A stretch of 57,003 nucleotides of DNA, taken from assembly GCA_018970175.1 (NCBI GenBank), contig JAGWWV010000008.1, forward strand, positions 1-57,003, written 5' to 3'. A model generated the notes under the pieces. That model saw nothing but the letters and a program-made list of their open reading frames with translations. It ran no database searches and was not told the DNA's origin. A program made the position numbers and the translations under genes. Below are positions 43,470 to 52,678 of this stretch, one piece after another. Source of the DNA: Acidobacteriota bacterium (GTDB lineage: Bacteria; Actinomycetota; Acidimicrobiia; Acidimicrobiales; Ilumatobacteraceae). Position 1 is the stretch's first letter; each line of letters begins with the position of its first letter.

Positions 43470-44308
43470 TGTGTGCTCCGGAGATAGAGGCGGCGTGCAA
43501 GAACTTCGATGGCATGACGACGGTAGGCGGCTGTCGAACGATGATCGTCGATCGGACGCGCAGCAGCCGCGACTCGTTGTGCGAACTCCGCGACCAATTT
43601 GTCGTGGGAGGGCAGTTGTTGCGATGCGTCGACCTGGCTCTGGAGCCATTGCTCGGCTTCGCGCGCACGGATGATGGTCGGACCGACGGCCCCGAGGGCG
43701 ATGCGGACCGAGGACGAGCCCGTGTCGTGGACGAAGCACACGCTTGCTACCGAAATCACCATCGCATTGCGGACCCCGACTTTCGCGTAGTCCTGGAATC
43801 CGGTGGTGGGTGAAATTGACACCGACTCGATGATCTCGTCGACGGCGCGCGAGTTGCGCTTGACGCCGGTCATGAACTCGGCGAAGGGCACCGCTCGCGG
43901 ACCGCGGGGTGAGCGGAGGTTGATCGTCGCGTCGAGTGCCGCGAGTACAGGCAGTCCGTCGCCGGCCGGAGAGCACGTGCCGAGGTTTCCTCCGAGTGTC
44001 CCAGCGGCGCGAATCTGGGGCGATCCAACCGTACGGGCCGCGGCGGCAAGGGCCGGTAGGGCGGCGGCGAGTGGCCCCTTCTCCATCATGGCGTAGGGGA
44101 CACCCGCTCCGATGACGATGCGATCGGAGTCCACCGTGTACTCGCGAAGGGCAGCGATGCGTCGCAGCGCGATCACGGATTCGGGTTTCGAGCGATTGAA
44201 GTTGACTTCAACCATCGTGTCGGTGCCACCCGACAAGAGCCTCGCCGTCGGGTTGGCGACGAGCAGATCGATTGCCTCGGTGAGCGAAGTGGGTACGTGA
44301 ACGCTCAT
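43466..44308 (-). CDS. Molybdenum hydroxylase FAD-binding subunit
   Basis: This 280-residue subunit has the CO dehydrogenase/xanthine dehydrogenase FAD-binding domain. The FAD phosphate-binding segments are [17 protein letters not shown] and [30 protein letters not shown]. The C-terminal CODH flavoprotein domain follows. It corresponds in role to E. coli YgfM or XdhB. The ATG at 44308 overlaps the LLM stop by 4 bases. As the only FAD subunit in the operon it might serve both molybdenum hydroxylases. Confidence 0.92.
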   Translation of the reverse strand: MSVHVPTSLTEAIDLLVANPTARLLSGGTDTMVEVNFNRSKPESVIALRRIAALREYTVDSDRIVIGAGVPYAMMEKGPLAAALPALAAAARTVGSPQIRAAGTLGGNLGTCSPAGDGLPVLAALDATINLRSPRGPRAVPFAEFMTGVKRNSRAVDEIIESVSISPTTGFQDYAKVGVRNAMVISVASVCFVHDTGSSSVRIALGAVGPTIIRAREAEQWLQSQVDASQQLPSHDKLVAEFAQRVAAAARPIDDHRSTAAYRRHAIEVLARRLYLRSTQ

Positions 44309-45324
44309 TCGGGACTCCATCCGCTGAATGCATCGATCATCGCCTTCACGTCACCGAGCGGGTAGAGAATCGGACACGTGCAGCCGTTCTTCATGTAGTG
44401 CGCCACTTGACGACGTGCGTCGTCCGGGGTCCCGCTTGCCGTGAGCATTTGGACGATCTCATCCGGCACGAGTTTCGACGCGGCTACAACCTGTTCGTGC
44501 GTGGCTGGCCACGTGAGAACCTCACCCACCTTGTCGAGCAGACTCTGGGGAACTCCCGAAGCCTTCATGATGTGGGGCTGTTGGCCCAGGTACTGCGTCA
44601 CCATGAGGCGAGCCATGTCGAGCGCCGTTTTTCGGTCCTCGTGCACGCTGCACACGACGAGTTGGGGTCGGTCGATGTCGTCGAGCGATCGCCCGGCCTT
44701 GGCGGCACCCTTTTCGAGTGCTTCGAGAGCACTTTGGTTGTAATCGGGTGATACGAGGTAGTTGAGCACGGCACCATCGGCGATCTCGCCGGTGAGTTCC
44801 ATCATTTGGAGGCCCGTTGCGCCGATGTAGATCGGGACGTCCTTTGCCCGTCGTTCTTGGTAGACGTAGTCGAGTTCGACGCCGTCGAGATGAACGAAGT
44901 CGCCATGGAAGGTGACCGTCTCGTTGGCCAGCAGCCCGCGGACGGCGGTCACGATCTCGCGCATCGCACGCAGAGGTCGCTCGCGGGAGATGCCCACCTT
45001 CTGCGCCAGTGGGTCCCACCACGCGCCGATGCCGAGGATCACGCGGCCCGGCGCGAGGTCGTCGAGTGTCGAGAAGGTGGCCGCGAGACGAGCCGGGTTG
45101 CGGCTCCAACAATCGACGACACCGCTACCGACCTTGATGCGTTCGGTGACCGACGCAAAGGCAGCCATCGGGACGGTGGCTTCGCGCACGAGACGGCTCT
45201 CCGCCTGCCACACAGCATCGAAACCCTTTTGTTCGGCGTACTTGACGAACTCCATGCCCTCACGAATGCGATGCGCGTCCTGGAGATACAGCGCGACTGG
45301 GGATGAACTGTTCGGTTTGGTCAT
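44305..45324 (-). CDS. LLM-class flavin/F420-dependent oxidoreductase
   Basis: This 339-residue TIM-barrel protein belongs to the luciferase-like monooxygenase/F420 reductase superfamily. The N-terminal [64 protein letters not shown] in pieces, and [21 protein letters not shown] are typical, closest in style to MER-like F420-dependent enzymes. It could reduce or oxygenate a ring intermediate; RutA, which opens the uracil ring, is a distant member of the same superfamily. It overlaps both neighbours by 4 bases, tying it to the molybdenum hydroxylase genes. Confidence 0.88.
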   Translation of the reverse strand: MTKPNSSSPVALYLQDAHRIREGMEFVKYAEQKGFDAVWQAESRLVREATVPMAAFASVTERIKVGSGVVDCWSRNPARLAATFSTLDDLAPGRVILGIGAWWDPLAQKVGISRERPLRAMREIVTAVRGLLANETVTFHGDFVHLDGVELDYVYQERRAKDVPIYIGATGLQMMELTGEIADGAVLNYLVSPDYNQSALEALEKGAAKAGRSLDDIDRPQLVVCSVHEDRKTALDMARLMVTQYLGQQPHIMKASGVPQSLLDKVGEVLTWPATHEQVVAASKLVPDEIVQMLTASGTPDDARRQVAHYMKNGCTCPILYPLGDVKAMIDAFSGWSPE

Positions 45325-46388
45325 GCAGCGAGCCTTTCATGGAGACGTGTTGCTTGTTCGGCCGCCTTTCGGCGGATTTCGTCGATGTCGAACGTGAGCG
45401 GTCGCCCATCCTTGACGACCTGGCGACCTTCGATTGCGACGTCGAGTGGGCGAGTGCCGGGGGTGAACGCCAGGTGCCACGCACTGTCCATGTGGTCGTA
45501 GTTCCACGTCACGGTGTCGAGGCGCGCCTCGGGTACGAGTTCCCAGGCATTGGCGAGCCAGGCGTAGGCCTGGTCGGGAGAGAAGGCGAGGTCGTGGTTC
45601 CGACCGGCAACGTACGCCAGGCGGAACTCCTCGGGCATGTCCGCCCCGATTCCGTCGGTGCCGAGCACCACGCGGTTGGCAAATCGAGAGGGTTGCGCAT
45701 ACCCGACCGCGTTGTTCATGTTCGACCGCGGATTGTGAACGATGGTTCCGGGCAGATCGTCGTCGAGGCCGACGCAGTGAACGAGCAGCCAATTGTCATC
45801 GACGTGACCAGCCAGCCTGGCGGCAGCGCCGGTGTCATCGGGCCCTTCGGCAACGTGTACGTGAACACCGACCCCGAGCCGTCGCGCGAGATCAGCTGCC
45901 GCTGCAATTGTTTCGTTGGTGCAGGTGAAGCTTGCGTGAATGCCGACCATGGCACGTCCGCCGGCTGTGATGAAGCGCTCGCACTCGGCCAGGCCACGAC
46001 GCGCGCCGTCGCTCATCTTTCCGTCTGGACCGACGTCGGTGATGGTCCCCTTTGCGGACCATCGATCGGTGACGCCGTACGACGGAATGACGCGCACGCC
46101 GACGAGCGCGCAACCGGCAGCGATGGCGTCGAGCGAACCCTCGATCGCATTGGGGGATTCGTGATGATCGATGATCGCCGTGGTGCCGGAAAGGACGGCC
46201 TCGGCGGCACCGAGCGCTGCCGACCAGAAGATGATGTCGAGGTCGAGGGCAGCATCGAGTCGCCACCAGATCTGTTGCAGCACGGACAAGAAGTCGTGCG
46301 GTGTGGCCGGCGGAGCGGGCATACCCCGCGCAAGAGCGCTGTAGAGATGATGGTGGGCGCACACGAGTCCACCCGTGGTGGCGGTCAT
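45321..46388 (-). CDS. ssnA: SsnA-like amidohydrolase lacking the N-terminal beta domain
   Basis: This 355-residue metal-dependent hydrolase is close to E. coli SsnA, a putative aminohydrolase of the purine cluster. Shared segments are [55 protein letters not shown] and GTDGIGADM. Metal ligands (HxH, a central His in VHVHVAE, His in LLVHCVG, and Asp in GTDG) are present. SsnA is about 440 residues; here translation starts directly at the HxH strand, so the first half of the composite beta-sandwich is missing. It overlaps both neighbours by 4 bases, which supports the ATG at 46388. Confidence 0.87.
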   Translation of the reverse strand: MTATTGGLVCAHHHLYSALARGMPAPPATPHDFLSVLQQIWWRLDAALDLDIIFWSAALGAAEAVLSGTTAIIDHHESPNAIEGSLDAIAAGCALVGVRVIPSYGVTDRWSAKGTITDVGPDGKMSDGARRGLAECERFITAGGRAMVGIHASFTCTNETIAAAADLARRLGVGVHVHVAEGPDDTGAAARLAGHVDDNWLLVHCVGLDDDLPGTIVHNPRSNMNNAVGYAQPSRFANRVVLGTDGIGADMPEEFRLAYVAGRNHDLAFSPDQAYAWLANAWELVPEARLDTVTWNYDHMDSAWHLAFTPGTRPLDVAIEGRQVVKDGRPLTFDIDEIRRKAAEQATRLHERLAA

Positions 46389-48976
46389 TCGGTTTCGTCC
46401 CCGTTGTCACGACGCATCGGAAGCTGAGTACGCCAGGAGCCGTCGACTTCGTGGAGTGCGGCGGCGACTGCTCCTGCAGTGGGTACCAGGCCGATCTCGC
46501 CGACACCCTTGATTCCATAGGGCGAGTTCGGTTGGGGAGACTCGACGAGCACGACGTCGATGGTCGGCACGTCCTTGGCCCGGAGAATGCCGAGCGACCG
46601 CAATGTCATGTTGGTCGGAAAACCCGTGTCGGGGTCGGCGGGGAAGTCCTCGGTGAGTGCGTAGCCGAGCCCCATGTGCACGCTGCCTTCGATCTGGCCC
46701 TCGCAGAGGGTCGGGTTGACGGCTCGACCGACGTCGTGGGCGGCAATGACTCGTTCGATCTTGCCGGTCGACTTGTCGGCGATCACCAATTGCGCGGCGT
46801 AGCCGAAAGTCGAGTGAATGATCGGGTTCTCGACGCCTGGTTCGCCAAGTTTCGTGGTCCAGTCGACGCGGTACTCGCCCATGTGGTCGACATTCGGCGC
46901 GCAATCCGCATCGCGTGCGGCGATGCACGCTGCGCGCACGGCACCGGCGCCCATGAGCGTTCCGCGGGAGCCGGTTGTCTGGCCGAGACCGAGTTCACGG
47001 GTGGTATCGACGATGACCTTGACTTTCGTCGGGTCGACGCCGAGTTCCTCGACGGCAACCTGAAGAGCAACCGTGTTGATGCCCTGTCCCATTTCGGTCC
47101 AGCCGTGACGCACCTCGATGCTTCCGTCGCCGTTGAAGCGGACGACGGCCCGGGTGATCTCTTTGAAGCCGTTTCCCAAGCCAGAGTTCTTCAGACCAAG
47201 ACCGACGCCCACCGCCTTGCCCGCCGAACGAGCTGCGTCGTAATCGTCTTTCACCGCGTCGAGACACAACTCGGCGCCGAGACAACCGTCGTCCATGATC
47301 TGCCCGGGACCCCAGACGCGACCGGGGCGAATGACGTTGCGTTTGCGAATTTCCCATCCGCTGATGCCGACGCTTTCCGCGAGACGATCGAGCACGCCTT
47401 CCATCGCGAATTGGGCCTGATTGGCGCCGAATCCGCGAAACGCTCCGCACACCGGATTGTTGGTGCGGGCCGCAATGGCCTCGACGTCGATGTTCGGAAC
47501 TTCGTACGGGCCGCTCGCGTGGCCAGCCATGCGCTCGAGAACCTTCATTCCGACACTGGCATAGGCGCCACTGTCGCCGATCGCGCGCACCCGCAGGGCG
47601 GTGAGCTTGCCCGACGCGTCGCAGGCGGCTTCGTAGGTCATTGAAATCGGATGGCGCTTGGCATGAATGCGAAGGCTCTCCTCGCGTGACAAGGTGCATT
47701 TCACCGGAACGTCGAGAAGCCACGCGGCAAGCGCGGCATGAGCTTGGTTGCTCATGTCTTCCTTGCCGCCGAAGGCTCCGCCGTTGGTGACGAGTTCCAC
47801 GGTGACGCTCTCGTTGTCGATGCCCAGAACTCGTGCGATGTCGTTGCGGTCGTCCCAAATTCCCTGACCACCCGAGTACACGTGAAGATGACGGCGCTCA
47901 CCGCGTACCGCGGGTACGGCAACCGTCGACTCCGGTTCGAGGAAGGCGTGTTCGATGCGTTGCGTTCGGAATGTTTCCGTGACCGAATGTGCGGCGGTGG
48001 CGAGGGCGCGGTCGACGTCGCCCCTGCGGTATGTGCTCTTGGAAAGAACGTTGTCGTCGGTTCCCCACACGGCGATTTCGGAATCGGTGAGCGCGGACGC
48101 CGGGTCGGTGATCGGACGAAGGGGCGAATACTCGACCTTCACGAGTTCCGCTGCTTCGCGCGCTGCGATTCGATCGGTGGCGACGACCACGGCGAGTACG
48201 TCGCCCGCGTACGACGTGCGACCGCCGACGGGAATCATTACCGGCCAGTCCTTGTAGATGATTCCGACGCGTAGGTCACCGGGAATGTCGGCCGCGGTCA
48301 AAACCGTGACTACTCCCGGGTGGGCCATCGCCGCGGAAGCATCGATGGAGACGATGTCGGCCCGCGCATGGGCGGTGAGGTGCAACGCCGCATGGAGCAT
48401 TCCGGGGAATCGGAGATCGTCGACGTACCCACGGTCCCCGAGCGTGAGTTCGTGGGCCTCGTACTTGATCCCGCGACTTCCGATTCCTCCGCACGGGTCG
48501 GGCGTCGGGATCTGATTCTTGGCAACGGCATCGATGGCTTCGAGGATCTTCACGTAGCCCGTGCACCGACAGAGATGTGCTCCGAGATGTCGCGCCATGT
48601 CGGCTGGTGCGAGCGCCGCGCCCTTCTTGTCGATTTGCGCCTTCGCGCGCACGACGATTCCGGGAATACAAAACCCGCATTGCAGTCCACCGCAAGCCGC
48701 AAAAGCGGATGCGAACTTCTGACGATCCTCGTCGGCAAAGCCCTCGAGTGTCGTGATGCTGGCCCCGGCGATTTTTGTGAGAGGTTGCTGGCAACTCACG
48801 ACCGCCTTGCCATCGATGAGAACGGTGCAGCAACCGCACTGTCCCGAGGGGGAGCATCCGTCTTTCGGGGACGTGATGTTGAGTTCGTCGCGTAGAGCGC
48901 TGAGAAGGTGAGGATGGCGGGGGCTCACGCTGACGGGGCAGCCATTGACCGTGAAGGAAACTGACTCAGTACCCAT
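46385..48976 (-). CDS. Fused 2Fe-2S/molybdopterin hydroxylase (XdhD-like)
   Basis: This protein of about 863 residues joins, in one chain, an N-terminal two-cluster 2Fe-2S module (DGCSPSGQCGCCTVLIDG; LQCGFCIPGIVV; HLCRCTGYVKI) and a molybdopterin-binding hydroxylase module. The latter has NGGAFGGKEDM, NNPVCGAFRGFGANQAQFAMEG, TEMGQGINTVALQVA and catalytic glutamate in GIKGVGEIGLVP. There is no FAD domain. The layout is that of E. coli XdhD and TIGR03311 selenium-dependent xanthine dehydrogenases. ATG at 48976 is preferred; ATG 48988 adds four residues. It overlaps ssnA by 4 bases. Confidence 0.9.
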   Translation of the reverse strand: MGTESVSFTVNGCPVSVSPRHPHLLSALRDELNITSPKDGCSPSGQCGCCTVLIDGKAVVSCQQPLTKIAGASITTLEGFADEDRQKFASAFAACGGLQCGFCIPGIVVRAKAQIDKKGAALAPADMARHLGAHLCRCTGYVKILEAIDAVAKNQIPTPDPCGGIGSRGIKYEAHELTLGDRGYVDDLRFPGMLHAALHLTAHARADIVSIDASAAMAHPGVVTVLTAADIPGDLRVGIIYKDWPVMIPVGGRTSYAGDVLAVVVATDRIAAREAAELVKVEYSPLRPITDPASALTDSEIAVWGTDDNVLSKSTYRRGDVDRALATAAHSVTETFRTQRIEHAFLEPESTVAVPAVRGERRHLHVYSGGQGIWDDRNDIARVLGIDNESVTVELVTNGGAFGGKEDMSNQAHAALAAWLLDVPVKCTLSREESLRIHAKRHPISMTYEAACDASGKLTALRVRAIGDSGAYASVGMKVLERMAGHASGPYEVPNIDVEAIAARTNNPVCGAFRGFGANQAQFAMEGVLDRLAESVGISGWEIRKRNVIRPGRVWGPGQIMDDGCLGAELCLDAVKDDYDAARSAGKAVGVGLGLKNSGLGNGFKEITRAVVRFNGDGSIEVRHGWTEMGQGINTVALQVAVEELGVDPTKVKVIVDTTRELGLGQTTGSRGTLMGAGAVRAACIAARDADCAPNVDHMGEYRVDWTTKLGEPGVENPIIHSTFGYAAQLVIADKSTGKIERVIAAHDVGRAVNPTLCEGQIEGSVHMGLGYALTEDFPADPDTGFPTNMTLRSLGILRAKDVPTIDVVLVESPQPNSPYGIKGVGEIGLVPTAGAVAAALHEVDGSWRTQLPMRRDNGDETE

Positions 48977-49019
48977 GAACGCCCCCATCCCTTCGGCACC
49001 CGCGACCCGGGTTCCTCAG

Positions 49020-49060
49020 GATTTTACATTTTGTCAAAGCATCCCGACAGGAATATTCGG
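49020..49060 (-). promoter_or_regulatory. AT-rich intergenic segment, possible internal promoter
   Basis: The 121-base gap between the nitrilase-like gene and the fused hydroxylase is AT-rich at its centre. On the minus strand it holds TTGACA next to a TAAAAT hexamer (at about 49022-49037) and an imperfect inverted repeat TGTC...GACA. The spacing does not give a textbook -35/-10 pair, so an internal promoter is only a candidate. Confidence 0.3.
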
Positions 49061-49097
49061 GTCAATTTCGGCGTTCGATTGGACGTGGCTCCGGGGC

Positions 49098-50024
49098 TCA
49101 GTCGTCAAGGACGACGCCGCGCTGGCCGGTGATCGGCCCATAGACCTCGGGACGCCGGTAGCGCTCGAAGTTGAAGAGTGTGTCCTTGTATTTCGCGCAC
49201 CAGTCGAGGTCGCAACGGGCGACCAGGAGTTCGTCACCGGTCGTGTAGGCCTGCGCCACGATTTGGCCCGAGGGGGCGATGATGGCCGACTGTCCGAGGG
49301 AGTCGACGCCTTCTTCGACTCCGCCCTTGGCCACCCCCACGACCCATGTTCCGTTCTGGTAGGCCCCCGACTGCATCACGAGAGAGTTGTGGAACCCCTG
49401 CAGAATGTCCTGACTGGGGTCGGGCACGTAGTGAATCGGGGTGTTGTACCCGCACAGGATCAGCTCGACGCCCTTCAAGCCCATCACACGGTACGACTCG
49501 GGCCAACGGCGGTCGTTGCAGATCATCATTCCAATGCGACCCCCGAAGGCTTTCCAGACACCGAACCCTTCGGGGCCGGGCTCGAAGTAGTAGCGCTCGG
49601 CATGTTGGAAGGGACGGTCGGGCTCGTGGTGTTCGTGGCCGGGTATGTGGACCTTGTGGTAGCGGCCGACGATCGATCCGTCGCGTTCGACGAGGATTTG
49701 GGTGTTGAAGCGATGACCGTCGGCGGTGAGCTCGGCGTAGCCGAGCGAGAAACCGACACCCAACTTCTTCGCTGCATCGAAGAGGGGACGTGTCTCGCGT
49801 GACGGCATCTCGCGTTCGTACCAGTGGTCGGCTTCTGTGATGTCGTCGACGAACCAACGTGGAAAAAACGTCGTGAGGGCAAGTTCGGGAAACACAACGA
49901 GATCGCAGCCGTTGCGTGCGCCTTGTTCGAGGAGTTCCACCAGACGTGAGACCGCCTCGGCACGGGAATGTTCGCGCTGGATGGGCCCCATCTGTGCGGC
50001 GCCGACGGTGACAATTCGCGTCAT
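49098..50024 (-). CDS. N-carbamoyl-D-amino acid hydrolase-like nitrilase
   Basis: This 308-residue nitrilase-superfamily enzyme matches D-carbamoylase (DCase) across its length. The catalytic triad is Glu47 (VVFPELALTTFFPRW), Lys124 (YHKVHIPGHEHHEPDRPFQH) and Cys169 (MICNDRRWPESYRVMGL). DCase residues around the carboxylate pocket (CGYNTP, MQSGAYQNG) are conserved. The expected reaction is hydrolysis of an N-carbamoyl D-amino acid or similar ureido acid to the amino acid, CO2 and ammonia. One base separates it from the M20 gene upstream, which encodes an L-carbamoylase-like enzyme. Confidence 0.9.
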   Translation of the reverse strand: MTRIVTVGAAQMGPIQREHSRAEAVSRLVELLEQGARNGCDLVVFPELALTTFFPRWFVDDITEADHWYEREMPSRETRPLFDAAKKLGVGFSLGYAELTADGHRFNTQILVERDGSIVGRYHKVHIPGHEHHEPDRPFQHAERYYFEPGPEGFGVWKAFGGRIGMMICNDRRWPESYRVMGLKGVELILCGYNTPIHYVPDPSQDILQGFHNSLVMQSGAYQNGTWVVGVAKGGVEEGVDSLGQSAIIAPSGQIVAQAYTTGDELLVARCDLDWCAKYKDTLFNFERYRRPEVYGPITGQRGVVLDD

Positions 50025-50025
50025 T

Positions 50026-51267
50026 TCAGAATTCCGTTTCGGTGAGTTCGAGCATGACCCGCATCAAGACGTTGGCGCCCTCGACGAGTTGCTCGGGATC
50101 GGTGTATTCGCGTGGATTGTGGCTGATGCCGTCTTTGCTCGGCACGAAGATCATTGCGGTCGGACAGACGCGGGCGAGCATTTGCGCATCGTGACCAGCC
50201 CCCGACGGCAACCGACGGACCCGATCGTCGACTGCCGCGGCATGCCGCTCGACGATGTCGACAACGCGAGGGTCGAACTCGACGGGTTCGAACCGGGCAA
50301 GTTGACGTTTCGAGATGGAGACACCTTCGTCCTGTTCGATCTGGAAGCAGAAGGTGTCGATGAGGTGCTCGGCGTCGCGCAACGTGTCTTCGTCGGTGTT
50401 TCGAACATCGAGGGTCACGGTCGCACGGGCGGGTATCACGTTGATGAGGTTCGGATGCAGGTCGATCTTTCCGACCGTGCACACCTGGTCCCCACCGAAT
50501 CGCTCGGCGATCTCGCGGAGATAGACCGCCATCATTCCGGCGACGTAGGCCGGATCGCGTCGCAGGTTCATGGGGGTCGTTCCGGCGTGGTTGCTTTGAC
50601 CCACGATCGTCAGCTCCTGCCACGAGATGCCCTGAACACCGGTGACGGCGCCAAAAATGAAATTCTCGGCCTCGAGAACCGGACCCTGTTCGATGTGCAG
50701 TTCGACGAAGGCGTGCGGACTCGGTCCGGGACAAGGCGAGGACCCCGCGTAACCGATCCGCGCCAGTTCATCGCCGAGGCGCTTTCCATCGATCGAGACG
50801 ACATCGAGGGCCTCCTCCAGGGCCATGCCCCCCACGTAGACCAGGCTTCCCAACATGTCGGGTGCGAAACGTGCTCCTTCTTCGTCGGTGAAAACTCCGA
50901 CCGACAGGGGCCGAGTCGGCGTGATTCCTTGTTCTTGACACGAGGCGATGACTTCGAGACCTGCAAGCACGCCGTAGTTTCCGTCGAACTTCCCGCCGGT
51001 GCGCACGGTGTCGATGTGCGAACCCGTCATGACCGGCGAACCCTGTCCCACCGACCAGGTGCCGAAGACGTTGCCGATCGCATCGATGGTCACGTCGAGG
51101 TCGAGGTCGCGCATCCATGACACGACGAGATCGCGTCCTGCCTTGTCGTCATCGGTGAGAGCGAGGCGACACGAACCTCCGTCGCCGGTCGAACCGATGT
51201 CCGCAAGAGCATCGAGCCTCTGGAGGAGACGCTGGCCGTCGATCGATGGTCGGTTTGTAGTGGTCAT
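50026..51267 (-). CDS. M20-family N-carbamoyl-L-amino acid hydrolase/allantoate amidohydrolase-like
   Basis: This 413-residue dizinc amidohydrolase belongs to the group of L-carbamoylase, beta-ureidopropionase and allantoate amidohydrolase. Metal ligands are visible: His84 (MTGSHIDTVRTGGKFDGNYG with Asp95), the glutamate pair in TDEEGARF, His191 (ELHIEQGPVLE) and a C-terminal histidine in ISHNPREYTD. The dimerisation lid lies between about residues 210 and 330. Homology does not settle the substrate. ATG 51267 has GGAGG 4 bases before it. It is the first gene of the large minus-strand operon. Confidence 0.9.
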   Translation of the reverse strand: MTTTNRPSIDGQRLLQRLDALADIGSTGDGGSCRLALTDDDKAGRDLVVSWMRDLDLDVTIDAIGNVFGTWSVGQGSPVMTGSHIDTVRTGGKFDGNYGVLAGLEVIASCQEQGITPTRPLSVGVFTDEEGARFAPDMLGSLVYVGGMALEEALDVVSIDGKRLGDELARIGYAGSSPCPGPSPHAFVELHIEQGPVLEAENFIFGAVTGVQGISWQELTIVGQSNHAGTTPMNLRRDPAYVAGMMAVYLREIAERFGGDQVCTVGKIDLHPNLINVIPARATVTLDVRNTDEDTLRDAEHLIDTFCFQIEQDEGVSISKRQLARFEPVEFDPRVVDIVERHAAAVDDRVRRLPSGAGHDAQMLARVCPTAMIFVPSKDGISHNPREYTDPEQLVEGANVLMRVMLELTETEF

Positions 51268-51271
51268 TGCG

Positions 51272-51305
51272 CCTCCGGGTCAAGAATACGGACTCGGACT
51301 AGGTT
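51272..51305. promoter_or_regulatory. Divergent promoter region of the N-heterocycle locus
   Basis: The 46-base gap between the M20 gene and the aminotransferase holds a minus-strand -10 candidate TATTCT (51283-51288) with a GGAGG ribosome site (51272-51276) and a plus-strand TAGGTT (51300-51305) 8 bases before the ATG at 51314. The two arms of the locus are therefore likely controlled from one short region. Confidence 0.45.
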
Positions 51306-51313
51306 GATCTGTC

Positions 51314-52678
51314 ATGCCGACTGACGGGTCGATCAACCGGGCACACCTTGCGGCTCTCCACGACGCCGAGCGGAAGTCGTTCGAGCGGGCTCATCCGAGA
51401 TCCCGCGAACTTGCCCAAGAGGCACGCCGCAGTCTGTTGTCGGGCGTGCCGATGCCGTGGATGACCCGTTGGGCTGGTTCGTTTCCGCTGACGGTGGCGT
51501 CTGCAGAGGGGAGTCGTTTCGTCGATGTCGACGGCATCGAATACGACGACTTCTGCCTCGGTGACACCGGGGCAATGACGGGGCATGCGCTGACTTCGGT
51601 TGCCGACGCCCTCTACTCCCAGGCCCAACGGGGTATCACGACCATGCTTCCGTCGCCTGATGCCACCTGGGTGGCCGACGAGTTGGCGCGGAGGTTCGGC
51701 CTGCCGAAGTGGCAGATGGCGTTGTCGGCAACCGACGCGAATCGTTTCGTCCTGCGTCTCTCGCGAATGCTCACCGGACGGCAGAAAATCTGCGTGATGG
51801 ACTGGTGCTACCACGGCACGGTCGACGAAACCCTCGCCATCATCGGCCCGGACGGATCTGTTGTCAGTCGTCCCGGGGCGATCGGGCCGCAGGTGTCACC
51901 ATCGCTCACGACCAAGGTGGTCCCGTTCAATGATGCTGAGGCTCTGCGCGCCGCGTTGTCGGCGGGCGACGTGGCGTGCGTCCTCATGGAACCCGCGTTG
52001 ACCAATATCGGCATCGTGCTTCCCGCGCCCGGCTATCTCGAAGAAGTGCGTCGCATCACTCGCGAGACGGGGACGCTGCTCGTCATCGACGAAACCCACA
52101 CGATTTGCGCCGGTCCGGGTGGATGCACGGTGGAGTGGGGACTCGACCCCGACTTCTTCGTGATCGGCAAACCCATCGGCGGCGGCATGCCGGCTGCGGC
52201 CTACGGAATGTCCGCATCGGTTGCGTCGATGCTCGAGGATCGACTGGCGGGCGACGATGTCGACGTGTCGGGGATCGGTGGCACCCTCACCGGGAATGCG
52301 TTGTCCCTTGCTGCAGTCCGCGCCACGTTGTCGACGACGTTGAGGGAAGAGGATTTTCTGCGGATGATTCCACTTGCCGTTGCATGGACCGACGGTGTGA
52401 AGCACGCCTATGAATCCGTCGGACTGCCCTGGCACGTACAGAGGCTCGGTTGCCGGGCCGAGTACTGGTTTTGTCCACCGCCGTCGAACGGGGCGCAAGC
52501 AGCAGCCGCCGTCGATCACGAACTCGACGCGTTCCTGCATCTCTACGCGCTGAACAGGGGAATTCTCATGACGCCCTTCCACAACATGGCGCTCTTTTCG
52601 CCGCTCCACACGATGGCTCAGGTCGACCACCACTCCGAAGTCTTCGCGTCCGCGGTGACTGCCCTCACATCGCGATGA
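51314..52678 (+). CDS. Class III PLP-dependent aminotransferase (GSAM-like)
   Basis: This 454-residue enzyme has the class III fold seen in glutamate-1-semialdehyde aminomutase and omega-aminotransferases. Visible are VDVDGIEYDDFCLGDTGAMTGH, CYHGTVDETL, the PLP-binding aspartate region VIDETHTICAGPGG and the Schiff-base lysine in VIGKPIGGGMPAAAYG. The gene is not near heme genes, so an aminotransferase acting on a beta-, omega- or D-amino acid is more likely than hemL. It diverges from the carbamoylase genes and its stop overlaps the permease start by 4 bases. Confidence 0.85.
   Translation: MPTDGSINRAHLAALHDAERKSFERAHPRSRELAQEARRSLLSGVPMPWMTRWAGSFPLTVASAEGSRFVDVDGIEYDDFCLGDTGAMTGHALTSVADALYSQAQRGITTMLPSPDATWVADELARRFGLPKWQMALSATDANRFVLRLSRMLTGRQKICVMDWCYHGTVDETLAIIGPDGSVVSRPGAIGPQVSPSLTTKVVPFNDAEALRAALSAGDVACVLMEPALTNIGIVLPAPGYLEEVRRITRETGTLLVIDETHTICAGPGGCTVEWGLDPDFFVIGKPIGGGMPAAAYGMSASVASMLEDRLAGDDVDVSGIGGTLTGNALSLAAVRATLSTTLREEDFLRMIPLAVAWTDGVKHAYESVGLPWHVQRLGCRAEYWFCPPPSNGAQAAAAVDHELDAFLHLYALNRGILMTPFHNMALFSPLHTMAQVDHHSEVFASAVTALTSR

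Noticed and set aside
40696-44308. Carbon monoxide dehydrogenase (coxMSL)
   Set aside because: The large subunit has PPCGAMRGFG and no AYxCSFR active-site loop, so it is a hydroxylase of the xanthine dehydrogenase type.
40696-51267. Standard purine degradation via urate and allantoin
   Set aside because: No uricase, hydroxyisourate hydrolase, OHCU decarboxylase or allantoinase is present in the window.
51314-52678. Glutamate-1-semialdehyde aminomutase (hemL)
   Set aside because: The fold is shared, but there are no heme genes nearby and the divergent carbamoylase genes point to an aminotransferase in catabolism.
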